The position numbers and the translations under genes are program-made. The notes under the pieces are model-generated. The model was not told the DNA's origin and ran no database searches. It worked only from the letters and a program-made list of their open reading frames with translations. DNA of 48,357 bases from Gammaproteobacteria bacterium (lineage in GTDB: Bacteria > Pseudomonadota > Gammaproteobacteria > Magnimaribacterales > AG-339-G14), in contig SGZL01000006.1 of the NCBI GenBank assembly GCA_004213955.1, forward strand, positions 1 through 48,357, written 5' to 3'. Below are positions 29,137 through 36,469 of the stretch, piece by piece (position 1 is the stretch's first letter; every line of letters begins with the position of its first letter).

Positions 29137-29373
29137 ATGAGTAAAATTTGTCAAGTCACAGGCAAAACCCCTATGTCAGGAAACAACGTTTCAAAGGCAA
29201 TCAATAAAACTCGTAGAAGATTTATGCCTAATCTGCACAAACATAAGTTCTGGGTAGAATCTGAAAACAAATATATCTCTTTAAACGTTTCAGCTAAAGG
29301 ATTAAGAATTATCGATAAAAAAGGCATCGAAGTTGTTTTGAACGAAATCAGAGCAAGAGGAGATAAGGTATGA
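29137..29373 (+). CDS. rpmB: 50S ribosomal protein L28
   Basis: L28 is a 78-residue ribosomal protein. [29 protein letters not shown] and [34 protein letters not shown] are canonical. A good ribosome site (GAGAGG) precedes the ATG. The stop overlaps the rpmG start in an ATGA, so the two ribosomal proteins are coupled. Confidence 0.97.
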   Translation: MSKICQVTGKTPMSGNNVSKAINKTRRRFMPNLHKHKFWVESENKYISLNVSAKGLRIIDKKGIEVVLNEIRARGDKV

Positions 29374-29525
29374 GAGAAAAAATTAAGTTAGTATCATCTG
29401 CAGGAACAGGTCACTATTACACAACTGATAAAAATAAAACCAATACTCCAGATAAAATAGAAATTAAAAAATTTGATCCTGTCATCAGAAAACACGTTAT
29501 ATACAAAGAAGATAAGATCAAATAG
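29370..29525 (+). CDS. rpmG: 50S ribosomal protein L33
   Basis: A 51-residue ribosomal protein, read as [21 protein letters not shown] followed by [18 protein letters not shown], which is the L33 pattern. It lacks the four zinc-binding cysteines of the C+ form of L33, so it is the zinc-free C- type. It starts inside the rpmB stop (ATGA), and its own stop shares a base with the GTG of maf (TAGTG). Confidence 0.96.
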   Translation: MREKIKLVSSAGTGHYYTTDKNKTNTPDKIEIKKFDPVIRKHVIYKEDKIK

Positions 29526-30136
29526 TGGCAAGTATATATCTTGCTTCGCAATCCCCGCGCCGAAAAGAAATTCTAAAATCTCTAGGAGTTAATTTTAAAA
29601 TATTAACTTGTAATCATAAGGAAGAAGTATTTCCTAATGAAAATGTACTAGATTTTGTAGAAAGAAATACAAAAGAAAAAGCACTCAATGCACTTGCATT
29701 AATTCAAGCTAAAAAAGAAATTATCCTACCTGTTTTGACTGCTGACACTGTTGTGTCCTTGGACAATCAAATTTTTGGCAAACCTCGAGATAAAGATCAC
29801 TGTATTTCAATGTTACTTGAGCTATCTGGTAGATGGCATAAGGTTTACTCTTGTATAGTTATTGGAGAGTTAGTTAATAAAAATTCGGAAGAAGTAAATT
29901 TGAATTACGAAATAGTTGAAAGTGAAGTATTGTTTAGACAGCTTAATGCCGAGGAATGTCAAAAATATTGGGATACCGGAGAACCAAATGATAAAGCTGG
30001 AGGATATGCAATCCAAGGTTACGGAGCAGTATTTGTTGAGAGAATTATAGGAAGTTATTCGAACATCGTAGGATTACCAATTTTTGAAACTTGTAGAATT
30101 TTAGAAAGTAAAAAAATAAGTTTCTGGCTAAAATAG
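29525..30136 (+). CDS. maf: Maf family nucleoside triphosphate pyrophosphatase
   Basis: Maf proteins hydrolyse non-canonical or canonical nucleoside triphosphates (dTTP/UTP or modified bases) and influence septation. The 203-residue protein begins with GTG at 29525, one base into the rpmG stop. The family opening ASIYLASQSPRRKEILKSLG is followed by TADTVVSLDNQIFGKPRD, LSGRWHKVYSC and the C-terminal KAGGYAIQGYGAVFVERIIGSYSNIVGLP. This C-terminal motif resembles the dTTPase (YhdE-type) branch more than YceF. Position after rpmG is unusual; mutM or radC often sits here. Confidence 0.92.
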   Translation: MASIYLASQSPRRKEILKSLGVNFKILTCNHKEEVFPNENVLDFVERNTKEKALNALALIQAKKEIILPVLTADTVVSLDNQIFGKPRDKDHCISMLLELSGRWHKVYSCIVIGELVNKNSEEVNLNYEIVESEVLFRQLNAEECQKYWDTGEPNDKAGGYAIQGYGAVFVERIIGSYSNIVGLPIFETCRILESKKISFWLK

Positions 30137-30167
30137 AACTTAATCGATTGTCAGCAAGGTTCTATAA

Positions 30168-31703
30168 ATGATTTTAAAAGCTATATTTTCTTTTTTTCTT
30201 GGAACCCTTTTAATTTTAGCGTTCGAACCTTTTAACTTTTGGATCTTTTCTTTAATTATTCCTTTTTTAATTTTAATTACTTTAGAAAAGCAGAATCCAA
30301 AAGTTTCGTTTATTTTAGGTTATTTTTTTGGATTAGGATTTTGGTTAATCGGTATTTTTTGGATAGAAAATAGCATTAATGTATATGGCGGGGCTAATGT
30401 TTTTGCTGCTTCCTTTTTAACCATTGTGCTTTCAATGTTTTTATCTCTATTTCAGGGTCTTATCTTTTTAACTTATAGTTTTTTAAGAAATGATAACTTC
30501 CTTGCTAGGTTGTTATTATTTCCATCGGTCTGGGTACTTTCTGAATGGTTAAGAGAGTTTTTATTTTCTGGCTTCCCCTGGCTATATGTTGGTTATACTT
30601 CGATAGATAATTTTTTTATAAATGGGTTTATTCCTGTCGCTGGAATATTTGGTATGTCATTTATTATCGTATTATTATCCTCATCGGCTTTAGAGTTCAT
30701 AAAAAGTGTTAAGAAACTCAATTCAAGTTCAATAATCTTATGCAGTTCTTTAATTTTACTTATTTGCTTATCAAATATATTTTTGATTCGAGTTGATTGG
30801 ACTACTTCAACAAACGAAATTGACATAGTAGTTGTTCAGCCGAATATAGGAATTAAAGAAAAATGGACTTCCTCGGGTAAGCGAGAATCAACCGATATCA
30901 TGGGCGGATTTTTGATAAAAGAATCGCCTAGATTAATTAACAAAGCAGAAACTCCAAAATTATTTTTTTTTCCTGAAGTTTTCTTGCCAGGGCAATTCTC
31001 AAACTTTGGGTTTTACTTAAAACCTTTTTTAACACTAGCAGAAAAAGCAAACATTGGGGTGATAGCAGGAACCTTATCTAAAAATGAAGAAAACGATGAA
31101 ATTTATAACTCTTTAATTAGTTTTGGAAATCTAAAAGGACAATATCGCAAAGAAAGATTGGTTCCTTTCGGCGAATATGTTCCTTATAGTTTTTTTAATT
31201 ATTTTTTTAACTTCTTCAACTTTTCTAGACCTGAAGTCAGTGCCGCAGTTAATAACGAGCTAATTATGGGGGATGGTTATTCAATTTTTGCTTCGATCTG
31301 TTATGAAGTGTCTTTTCAAGACCTTTTTTTTAAATATGCCCCACAAAGTAATTTGTTATTTTCTGCAAGTAATGATGCTTGGTTTGGAGAAACCATTGGG
31401 CCGCATCAACATTTACAAATAGCTAGATTTAGAGCAGCTGAAAATAGAAAGCCTTTGATAAGAAGTACTACAAGCGGAATAAGTGCCGTGATTAATGAAA
31501 GAGGAGGAATAATTGATTTGATAGAAATAGATGATGAAGTTAGTAAGAGAAATAATCCTCAAGAGTTGAGTTTAAAAATAAACCTCTTTAAAGGAACCAC
31601 GCCTGTTAATAGTTACGGTAAAATGCCTATTATTATATTGTTGTTAACAATCCTTATGGTTTCTAGTTATTTAAAGTTAAGAAAAATACGTGAAAATAAA
31701 TAA
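30168..31703 (+). CDS. lnt: Apolipoprotein N-acyltransferase
   Basis: Lnt adds the third acyl chain to the N-terminal cysteine of lipoproteins at the inner membrane. The 511-residue protein has about six N-terminal membrane helices, then a periplasmic nitrilase domain with the Glu-Lys-Cys triad: Glu270 in FFPEVFLPGQ, Lys328 in QYRKERLVPFGEY and Cys378 in SICYEVSF. One C-terminal membrane helix follows. It would process BamD, LptE and the adjacent lipoprotein. It begins 31 bases after maf and its 3' end overlaps the next gene by 14 bases. Confidence 0.95.
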   Translation: MILKAIFSFFLGTLLILAFEPFNFWIFSLIIPFLILITLEKQNPKVSFILGYFFGLGFWLIGIFWIENSINVYGGANVFAASFLTIVLSMFLSLFQGLIFLTYSFLRNDNFLARLLLFPSVWVLSEWLREFLFSGFPWLYVGYTSIDNFFINGFIPVAGIFGMSFIIVLLSSSALEFIKSVKKLNSSSIILCSSLILLICLSNIFLIRVDWTTSTNEIDIVVVQPNIGIKEKWTSSGKRESTDIMGGFLIKESPRLINKAETPKLFFFPEVFLPGQFSNFGFYLKPFLTLAEKANIGVIAGTLSKNEENDEIYNSLISFGNLKGQYRKERLVPFGEYVPYSFFNYFFNFFNFSRPEVSAAVNNELIMGDGYSIFASICYEVSFQDLFFKYAPQSNLLFSASNDAWFGETIGPHQHLQIARFRAAENRKPLIRSTTSGISAVINERGGIIDLIEIDDEVSKRNNPQELSLKINLFKGTTPVNSYGKMPIIILLLTILMVSSYLKLRKIRENK

Positions 31704-32304
31704 ATTTGTTTTTTTATATTTTTTACTATTTATTGGATGTGCAACTACTGTGAGTGAAAAAAATATTACAAATGATATTGTAAGTAACTTCATAAAAAAT
31801 AACGAAAAAAATAATTTCATTCTCATTAATATTGATGAACAAAAGCTCATTTATAAAACTAAATTTAGAACTTATACATATCCTATTTCATCTTCGGTCA
31901 ATGGTTTAGGTAATAAAAAAAATAGTTACAAAACTCCATTTGGAGAACATATTATTTCTGAAAAAATTGGTAAGAATTTACCCCTTGGAGCAGTATTCAA
32001 AGGAAGAAAATGGACCGAAGAGATTATAGAGCCTATTAAAGAAAAAATAGACATTCCAGAGGATGTCATCACTTCTAGGATCTTATGGTTGGATGGATTA
32101 GAAGACGGTATCAATAAAGGTGGAGACGTTGATTCCAAGGAAAGGTTTATCTATATTCACGGTACTGCTGAAGAAGGTCTTATAGGAAAACCAGCATCTA
32201 TAGGCTGTATAAGGATGAAGAATAAGGATGTAATTAAATTGTTTAATAGAGTTAAAGAGAATACAAAAGTCTTGATTTATAGTAAAAAGACTCAATATTT
32301 TTAG
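31690..32304 (+). CDS. L,D-transpeptidase (YkuD) domain lipoprotein
   Basis: A 204-residue protein starting with GTG. It has a lipoprotein signal ending in LFIGC (Cys17) and a YkuD domain. The catalytic pattern is IYIHGTAEEGLIGKPASIGCIRM, with the conserved HGT, the SxGCxRM motif and the nucleophile Cys173. Such enzymes make 3-3 peptidoglycan cross-links or attach proteins to the wall, but some homologues act only as hydrolases. The start overlaps lnt by 14 bases. The alternatives ErfK/YbiS-type anchor or Ldt cross-linker cannot be separated. Confidence 0.87.
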   Translation: MKINKFVFLYFLLFIGCATTVSEKNITNDIVSNFIKNNEKNNFILINIDEQKLIYKTKFRTYTYPISSSVNGLGNKKNSYKTPFGEHIISEKIGKNLPLGAVFKGRKWTEEIIEPIKEKIDIPEDVITSRILWLDGLEDGINKGGDVDSKERFIYIHGTAEEGLIGKPASIGCIRMKNKDVIKLFNRVKENTKVLIYSKKTQYF

Positions 32305-32306
32305 AT

Positions 32307-32864
32307 ATGAAACATTTTTATTTTTATTTAAGCTTAATTTTATTTTCTTCGATTAGTTTTTCTATAGGCTCTTCTGACGAGAACAGTGCATGTCCATCTT
32401 ACTTGGATCATGATTTAAGAATTTTAGACACCCAAAATTACGAGAACTTATGTAAATACAAAGATAAAGTAATAATGGTTGTTAATGTCGCCAGCAGATG
32501 TGGCTTTACATACCAATACGAAAGCTTACAAAAACTTTATTCTAAATATAACAATGAAGACTTTGTTATCTTAGGTTTTCCCTCTAGAGATTTTATGTTT
32601 CAGGAATATAATTCCGAAGACAAAGTTAAAGAATTTTGCGAATCTACCTATGGAGTTTCCTTTCCATTGTTTGCTACCTCTAGTGTAAAAGGCAGTAAAG
32701 CAAATGATTTCTACAAGGATTTAAATAGTAAAACTGGAAAAGCCCCTTCTTGGAATTTTACAAAAATTCTTATATCAAAAAATGGTTCAGAAACGCATGT
32801 ATTTTCAAGTAACGTGGAACCAAACGACCAAAGTATTCTAAGCAAAATAGAAAAATTACTATAA
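32307..32864 (+). CDS. Exported glutathione peroxidase family protein
   Basis: A 185-residue thiol peroxidase of the GPx family with an N-terminal signal peptide (FYFYLSLILFSSISFS), so it is probably periplasmic. The peroxidatic cysteine is Cys65 in VASRCGFTYQYESLQKLY. The catalytic glutamine is kept in FQEYN and the tryptophan/asparagine in SWNFTKIL. The usual FPCNQFG segment reads FPSRDFMF, so that cysteine is Ser. The resolving-type cysteine survives in KEFCESTYGVSFP, suggesting a thioredoxin-like rather than glutathione reductant. It lies two bases after the L,D-transpeptidase gene, and its end overlaps convergent rpiA by six bases. Confidence 0.88.
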   Translation: MKHFYFYLSLILFSSISFSIGSSDENSACPSYLDHDLRILDTQNYENLCKYKDKVIMVVNVASRCGFTYQYESLQKLYSKYNNEDFVILGFPSRDFMFQEYNSEDKVKEFCESTYGVSFPLFATSSVKGSKANDFYKDLNSKTGKAPSWNFTKILISKNGSETHVFSSNVEPNDQSILSKIEKLL

Positions 32865-33515
32865 TTCGTAAGTTTTAGCGCCATCCGAAACGACTATATA
32901 ATCTGCCTTTCTGGCTGAAAATATACCGTTCTCGACTACTCCAGGAATTTTATTAATCCTACCTTCTGTTTCAAAAGGAACATCAAAATTTAAATTAAGC
33001 ACATCTATAATTTGATTGCCATTATCGGTAAGAAAACCAATTCTATAATTTGGTCTTCCTCCCATTGCAACTATTTGTCGAGATACATAACTTCTCGCCA
33101 TGGGAATTACTTCGACTGCAACAGGAAATTTTCCAAACCTGTCCACAACTTTTGTTTGATCCACTATGCAAATAAACTTTTGAGATGCCGAAGCGATTAT
33201 TTTTTCTCTAGTCAAAGCTCCGCCTCCGCCTTTAATCAATTCAAACTTAGAGTTAACTTCATCGGCTCCATCGACATAGATATCTGGACCTCCAACATCG
33301 TTTAATTCAGCATCAATGTATCCAGCGTCTTTTAATAAATCTGAGCTAGCAGATGAACTTGAAACAAAACATTTCATTTCAGGTTTTTTTTCTTTCAGTA
33401 TCTCAATAAAACAATTTGTGGTTGAGCCTGTTCCAATGCCGAGAATAAAATCTTTATGAAATTTTTTTTCAATTTTCTCAAATGCATATTGAGCAGCTTT
33501 TTCTTTTGGATTCAT
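32859..33515 (-). CDS. rpiA: Ribose-5-phosphate isomerase A
   Basis: RpiA interconverts ribose-5-phosphate and ribulose-5-phosphate in the pentose phosphate pathway. The 218-residue length is standard. Motifs are LGIGTGSTTNCFIE, VDGADEVNSKFELIKGGGGALTREKIIASAS and VIPMARSYVSRQI, with the catalytic aspartates and glutamate. It is divergent from ilvA with a 66-base spacer. Confidence 0.97.
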   Translation of the reverse strand: MNPKEKAAQYAFEKIEKKFHKDFILGIGTGSTTNCFIEILKEKKPEMKCFVSSSSASSDLLKDAGYIDAELNDVGGPDIYVDGADEVNSKFELIKGGGGALTREKIIASASQKFICIVDQTKVVDRFGKFPVAVEVIPMARSYVSRQIVAMGGRPNYRIGFLTDNGNQIIDVLNLNFDVPFETEGRINKIPGVVENGIFSARKADYIVVSDGAKTYEL

Positions 33516-33533
33516 AGAAAAACTTATTTTAAG

Positions 33534-33561
33534 TTGTGGTGATCTATTCTAAAAGTATAAT
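33534..33561 (+). promoter_or_regulatory. Promoter for ilvA
   Basis: A perfect TATAAT (33556-33561) is preceded at 16 bases by TTGTGG (33534-33539). The ilvA ATG at 33582 is 20 bases downstream, giving a very short leader. The perfect -10 in a 66-base spacer makes this one of the better promoter candidates here. Confidence 0.5.
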
Positions 33562-33581
33562 GCTCAGCTTAAAAGATAGCC

Positions 33582-35114
33582 ATGTTAAAAAATAGTCAAA
33601 AATATGTAAAAAAAATTGATGCCTCTAGTGTTTATGACGTAGTAATTCGTTCACCGATTACTTTAGCTGAGAATTTATCTCTTTCTCTTCGCAACAAGAT
33701 CTTTTTAAAGAGAGAAGATCTTCAACCTACGCATTCTTTCAAAATAAGAGGAGCCTATAACAAAATTAAGAATTTAATAAGCAAAGATGCTGTAAGTCAT
33801 GTTGTCACTGCTTCTGCTGGTAATCATGCTCAAGGGGTGGCTTACTCTGCCAAAACTCTAAAAATAAAAGCGACAATATTCATGCCAAAAACTACCCCTT
33901 CAATAAAGGTCGAAGAAGTAAAAAAAATGAAATCAAAAGTCATGTTAATTGGTGACAACTTTGATGAGGCTTTAGAAGCTGCTTTAAAATTTTGTAAAAA
34001 AAATAAACTTCCTTTTATCCACCCTTTTGACGATCCAGAAGTAATTTCAGGACAAGGAACTATAGGCAAAGAAATATTTGAAGAATTTGAAGAAGATTTG
34101 CATGCCATTTTTGTCGCCGTTGGCGGCGGCGGTCTAATTTCTGGTTTAGGTGCCTATATAAAAAATAAAAATCCAAATGTAAAAATTATTGCTGTTGAAG
34201 CTGAGGATGCTGCAGGTTTAAATCAATCAATAAAATTTGGCAAAAGAATTAAACTTGAAAAAGTTGGACTTTTTGCGGATGGAGCTGCCGCAAAACAGAT
34301 TGGATTAAATAATTACAAGGTCATTATGGAGTGGCTGGACGATTCTATTACTGTTTCAACTGATGAAATTTGTGCGGCTGTAAAAGATACCTTTATTGAC
34401 ACTCGAACAGTACCAGAACCCACTGGAGCTTTAGCTCTAGCAGGATTAAAAAAATACGTAACGAAAAAGAAACTTAAAAATAAAAACCTGATAGCTACTT
34501 ATTGTGGCTCTAATTTAAATTTTGAATCTTTAGCGCATATAGTTGAAAGATCAAAAATGGGGGAAGAAAAGGAATTAATTTTTAGCATCGAAATACCTGA
34601 AATAAAAGGAAGTTTCAGAAAGCTCTGTAAGGCAGTTGGACAGAAAAATATCACTGAATTTAGTTATAGAGCTGACGGAACTGAGTCAGGAAAAATTCTT
34701 CTGGGAGTAGAATTATCTGGAAATGCAAAGGTTAAAAAAACTTTCATCAATGGTATGAAACAAAAGAAATTCAACTTGGTTGATCTTACAAATGACGAAA
34801 TTTCAAAAGTTCATCTTAGATATATGACTGGAGGAAGAGCTGGAAAATTGCCTGATAACAAAATTGAAGAAGTATTCAAAGTTGATTTTCCAGAAAGGCC
34901 TGGAGCTCTCATGGACTTTTTAAATTTACTTCAAGACAAATGGAACATTAGTTTGTTTCATTACAAAAATCAGGGATCTATTTATGGAGGAGCGTTGGTA
35001 GGGTTTTTCTTAAACAAATTAGAGCGAGAAAAATTAAAAAAAGATTTATTAAATACAGAGTTTCCTTTTGTAAGGGTTACAGAAAACAAAGGTTATCAGG
35101 CTTTTCTAAAGTAA
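33582..35114 (+). CDS. ilvA: Threonine ammonia-lyase, biosynthetic
   Basis: IlvA deaminates threonine to 2-oxobutyrate, the committing step of isoleucine synthesis. The 510-residue length matches the biosynthetic enzyme. The PLP lysine is in THSFKIRGAYNKI, the phosphate-binding glycine loop is VGGGGLISGLGAY, and the C-terminal regulatory region has two ACT-like repeats (ELIFSIEIPEIKGSFRKLC and EVFKVDFPERPGALMDFL). The regulatory pair distinguishes it from the short catabolic enzyme TdcB. With ilvB, ilvN, ilvC and ilvD here, only ilvE of the isoleucine pathway is missing from the window. It overlaps the end of convergent fau by 19 bases. Confidence 0.96.
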   Translation: MLKNSQKYVKKIDASSVYDVVIRSPITLAENLSLSLRNKIFLKREDLQPTHSFKIRGAYNKIKNLISKDAVSHVVTASAGNHAQGVAYSAKTLKIKATIFMPKTTPSIKVEEVKKMKSKVMLIGDNFDEALEAALKFCKKNKLPFIHPFDDPEVISGQGTIGKEIFEEFEEDLHAIFVAVGGGGLISGLGAYIKNKNPNVKIIAVEAEDAAGLNQSIKFGKRIKLEKVGLFADGAAAKQIGLNNYKVIMEWLDDSITVSTDEICAAVKDTFIDTRTVPEPTGALALAGLKKYVTKKKLKNKNLIATYCGSNLNFESLAHIVERSKMGEEKELIFSIEIPEIKGSFRKLCKAVGQKNITEFSYRADGTESGKILLGVELSGNAKVKKTFINGMKQKKFNLVDLTNDEISKVHLRYMTGGRAGKLPDNKIEEVFKVDFPERPGALMDFLNLLQDKWNISLFHYKNQGSIYGGALVGFFLNKLEREKLKKDLLNTEFPFVRVTENKGYQAFLK

Positions 35115-35665
35115 CCTGTCGGAAAAATAATAGTTGAAATTTCGATATCATGATCATAACTTCTGAAAGACAGATTTTTCTGAAATTCATAACAAATTCC
35201 AATAAATTTTAATTTATTTACTGTTGATAAACTTCGATCATAATAACCCCCTCCAAAACCTAACCTTTTATTTGTTTTATTGAGTCCTCTGATGGGAATA
35301 ATTATTAAATCTAATGACTCGGGTTTTAAAGATTTTCCTTTATCTTTAGGTTCTAAAATTCCATAGTCTCCTAACACTAAACCGTCGTTATTAGAAAATT
35401 TTAAAAATTTTAATTTTTTTGAATTTCCCTTACTTTTTATTTTTGGCAAATACAAAGAAGAACCTTTTTCTAAAATGAATTTATTTATTGCCTTTGTGCT
35501 TACTTCATTATCTTTAGAAATGTAGGAGCCTATCCTTAAGGGCGTTTCTAACGGAAATATTTTTTTAAAATGTTCAAATATGTTTGCATTAAAAGATTTT
35601 TTATCTTTTTCTGTAATTTCTAAGAATTCATTCTGAATAAAATCACGTAATTTTTGTTTTTGCAT
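35096..35665 (-). CDS. fau: 5-formyltetrahydrofolate cyclo-ligase
   Basis: The enzyme (YgfA/Fau) converts 5-formyl- to 5,10-methenyltetrahydrofolate with ATP. The 189-residue protein carries LDLIIIPIRGLNKTNKRLGFGGGYYDRSLS, with the GFGxGYYDR motif. The start at 35665 lies 11 bases after the 6S RNA 3' end as mapped here. In E. coli ygfA also lies directly downstream of ssrS and is cotranscribed with it. Confidence 0.93.
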   Translation of the reverse strand: MQKQKLRDFIQNEFLEITEKDKKSFNANIFEHFKKIFPLETPLRIGSYISKDNEVSTKAINKFILEKGSSLYLPKIKSKGNSKKLKFLKFSNNDGLVLGDYGILEPKDKGKSLKPESLDLIIIPIRGLNKTNKRLGFGGGYYDRSLSTVNKLKFIGICYEFQKNLSFRSYDHDIEISTIIFPTGYFRKA

Positions 35666-35676
35666 TTGTAGAAGGA

Positions 35677-35847
35677 GCTTTCCAAGTTATCGCTGCAAAA
35701 TTTACCCGAACCGAAAAGCTCAGGTCGGGAAGAATCACTATTTTTTCAGGCAATCCAAATGGGTGCTCAACAAAAATAAGTATCAAATTCCCTTATTTTT
35801 TTGTATCGGCTCGAAGTGTTATTTGGCTGGCAAATAACCCAGAAAGC
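35677..35847 (-). ncRNA. ssrS: 6S RNA
   Basis: 6S RNA mimics an open promoter and sequesters sigma70 RNA polymerase. It is about 171 nt on the minus strand, in the conserved slot between zapA and fau. Bases 35847-35834 (GCUUUCUGGGUUAU) pair with 35690-35677 (AUAACUUGGAAAGC) over 14 pairs, allowing GU, to form the terminal stem. GAGCCGAUA at 35812-35804 matches the central-bubble strand of E. coli 6S and is followed by a hairpin as in E. coli. An apical hairpin, CCCGACC with GGUUCGGG, lies near 35729-35704. Exact ends are estimated from pairing. A second 8-bp hairpin at 35818-35838 competes with part of the terminal stem. Confidence 0.88.
35818..35838. repeat. Perfect 8-bp inverted repeat inside the 6S RNA 5' arm
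   Basis: GTTATTTG and CAAATAAC flank the five-base loop GCTGG (plus strand). The repeat shares five bases (35834-35838) with the 6S terminal stem, so the two cannot both form fully. It could be a conformational switch or a terminator for zapA; no U-tract follows it on the minus strand. Confidence 0.6.
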
Positions 35848-35865
35848 AAATTAATTATAACAATT

Positions 35866-36237
35866 TTATAATTTTGATAACTCAGAAATTTCGGAAACAA
35901 GTTTAATGCTCAAATCGTCTGTTTTATTTGTATTTTGCTCGGTTTCTGATATTTCTTTACTTTCGACAATTTCTTTCTCAGAGCTATCTAGTTCTGTATG
36001 AGGCTCGCTTATTTCTACCTTATCTGAATTTAACAGTTCATTAGCAACTTCAAGACCAGCTAAAACTGAAGCTTTTTCGATACTCAAAAACTTAGCTTGT
36101 CTTTTAATTTTCTTTACTTTTTTATTAAGGTAATCAGCAGCATTTAAAAGTCCTCTTTGTTCATCCTTAGGACAGTGCAGCTGATATTCAACTCCTGCAA
36201 CTTTTATAGAAATTATTTCATCGCTGTCTTTACTCAT
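35866..36237 (-). CDS. zapA: Cell division protein ZapA
   Basis: ZapA bundles FtsZ filaments at the Z ring. The 123-residue protein has the N-terminal ISIKVAGVEYQLHCPKDEQRGLLNAADYLNKKVKKIK typical of the family and a helical middle part (KASVLAGLEVANELL). After about residue 72 it has an acidic, Ser/Thr/Glu-rich tail where E. coli ZapA (109 residues) has a coiled coil. It overlaps the upstream coiled-coil gene by four bases and is followed by 6S RNA, the conserved zapA-ssrS-fau order. Confidence 0.9.
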   Translation of the reverse strand: MSKDSDEIISIKVAGVEYQLHCPKDEQRGLLNAADYLNKKVKKIKRQAKFLSIEKASVLAGLEVANELLNSDKVEISEPHTELDSSEKEIVESKEISETEQNTNKTDDLSIKLVSEISELSKL

Positions 36238-36416
36238 ACTGACTCCAGTTTATCAATTAAATTCTCAATTTTATTTTTTGTTAATTCAAGTTTCTCTTTT
36301 AATTTTAAATTATTTTCTTTAAGTTTTTGATTTTTCTTTCTTAAATCAGTATTCGCTTCTCTTAGCTTTTTAGAAAGTATTAGTAATTCTTGAACATTAC
36401 TTTCTAAATTATTCAT
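36234..36416 (-). CDS. Short coiled-coil protein (TIGR02449-like) upstream of zapA
   Basis: A 60-residue, almost purely helical protein with heptad-like Leu/Ile spacing (VQELLILSKKLREANTDLRKKNQKLKENNLKLK) and very high Lys, Glu and Asn content. Its length and position just before zapA fit the small TIGR02449 family, which resembles ZapB. Its ATGA overlap with zapA implies coupled expression. A role in Z-ring assembly with ZapA is inference from context. It is divergent from pepP. Confidence 0.72.
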   Translation of the reverse strand: MNNLESNVQELLILSKKLREANTDLRKKNQKLKENNLKLKEKLELTKNKIENLIDKLESV

Positions 36417-36469
36417 ACCTTATTCTAATCTTACTCTTTAACGCATTCCACAATCAGATAAAATAAAGT

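Noticed and set aside
35771-35803. Intrinsic terminator (CAAAAATAAG...CTTATTTTTTTG) on the plus strand
   Set aside because: It is the internal hairpin that follows the central-bubble strand of 6S RNA; no plus-strand gene ends there.
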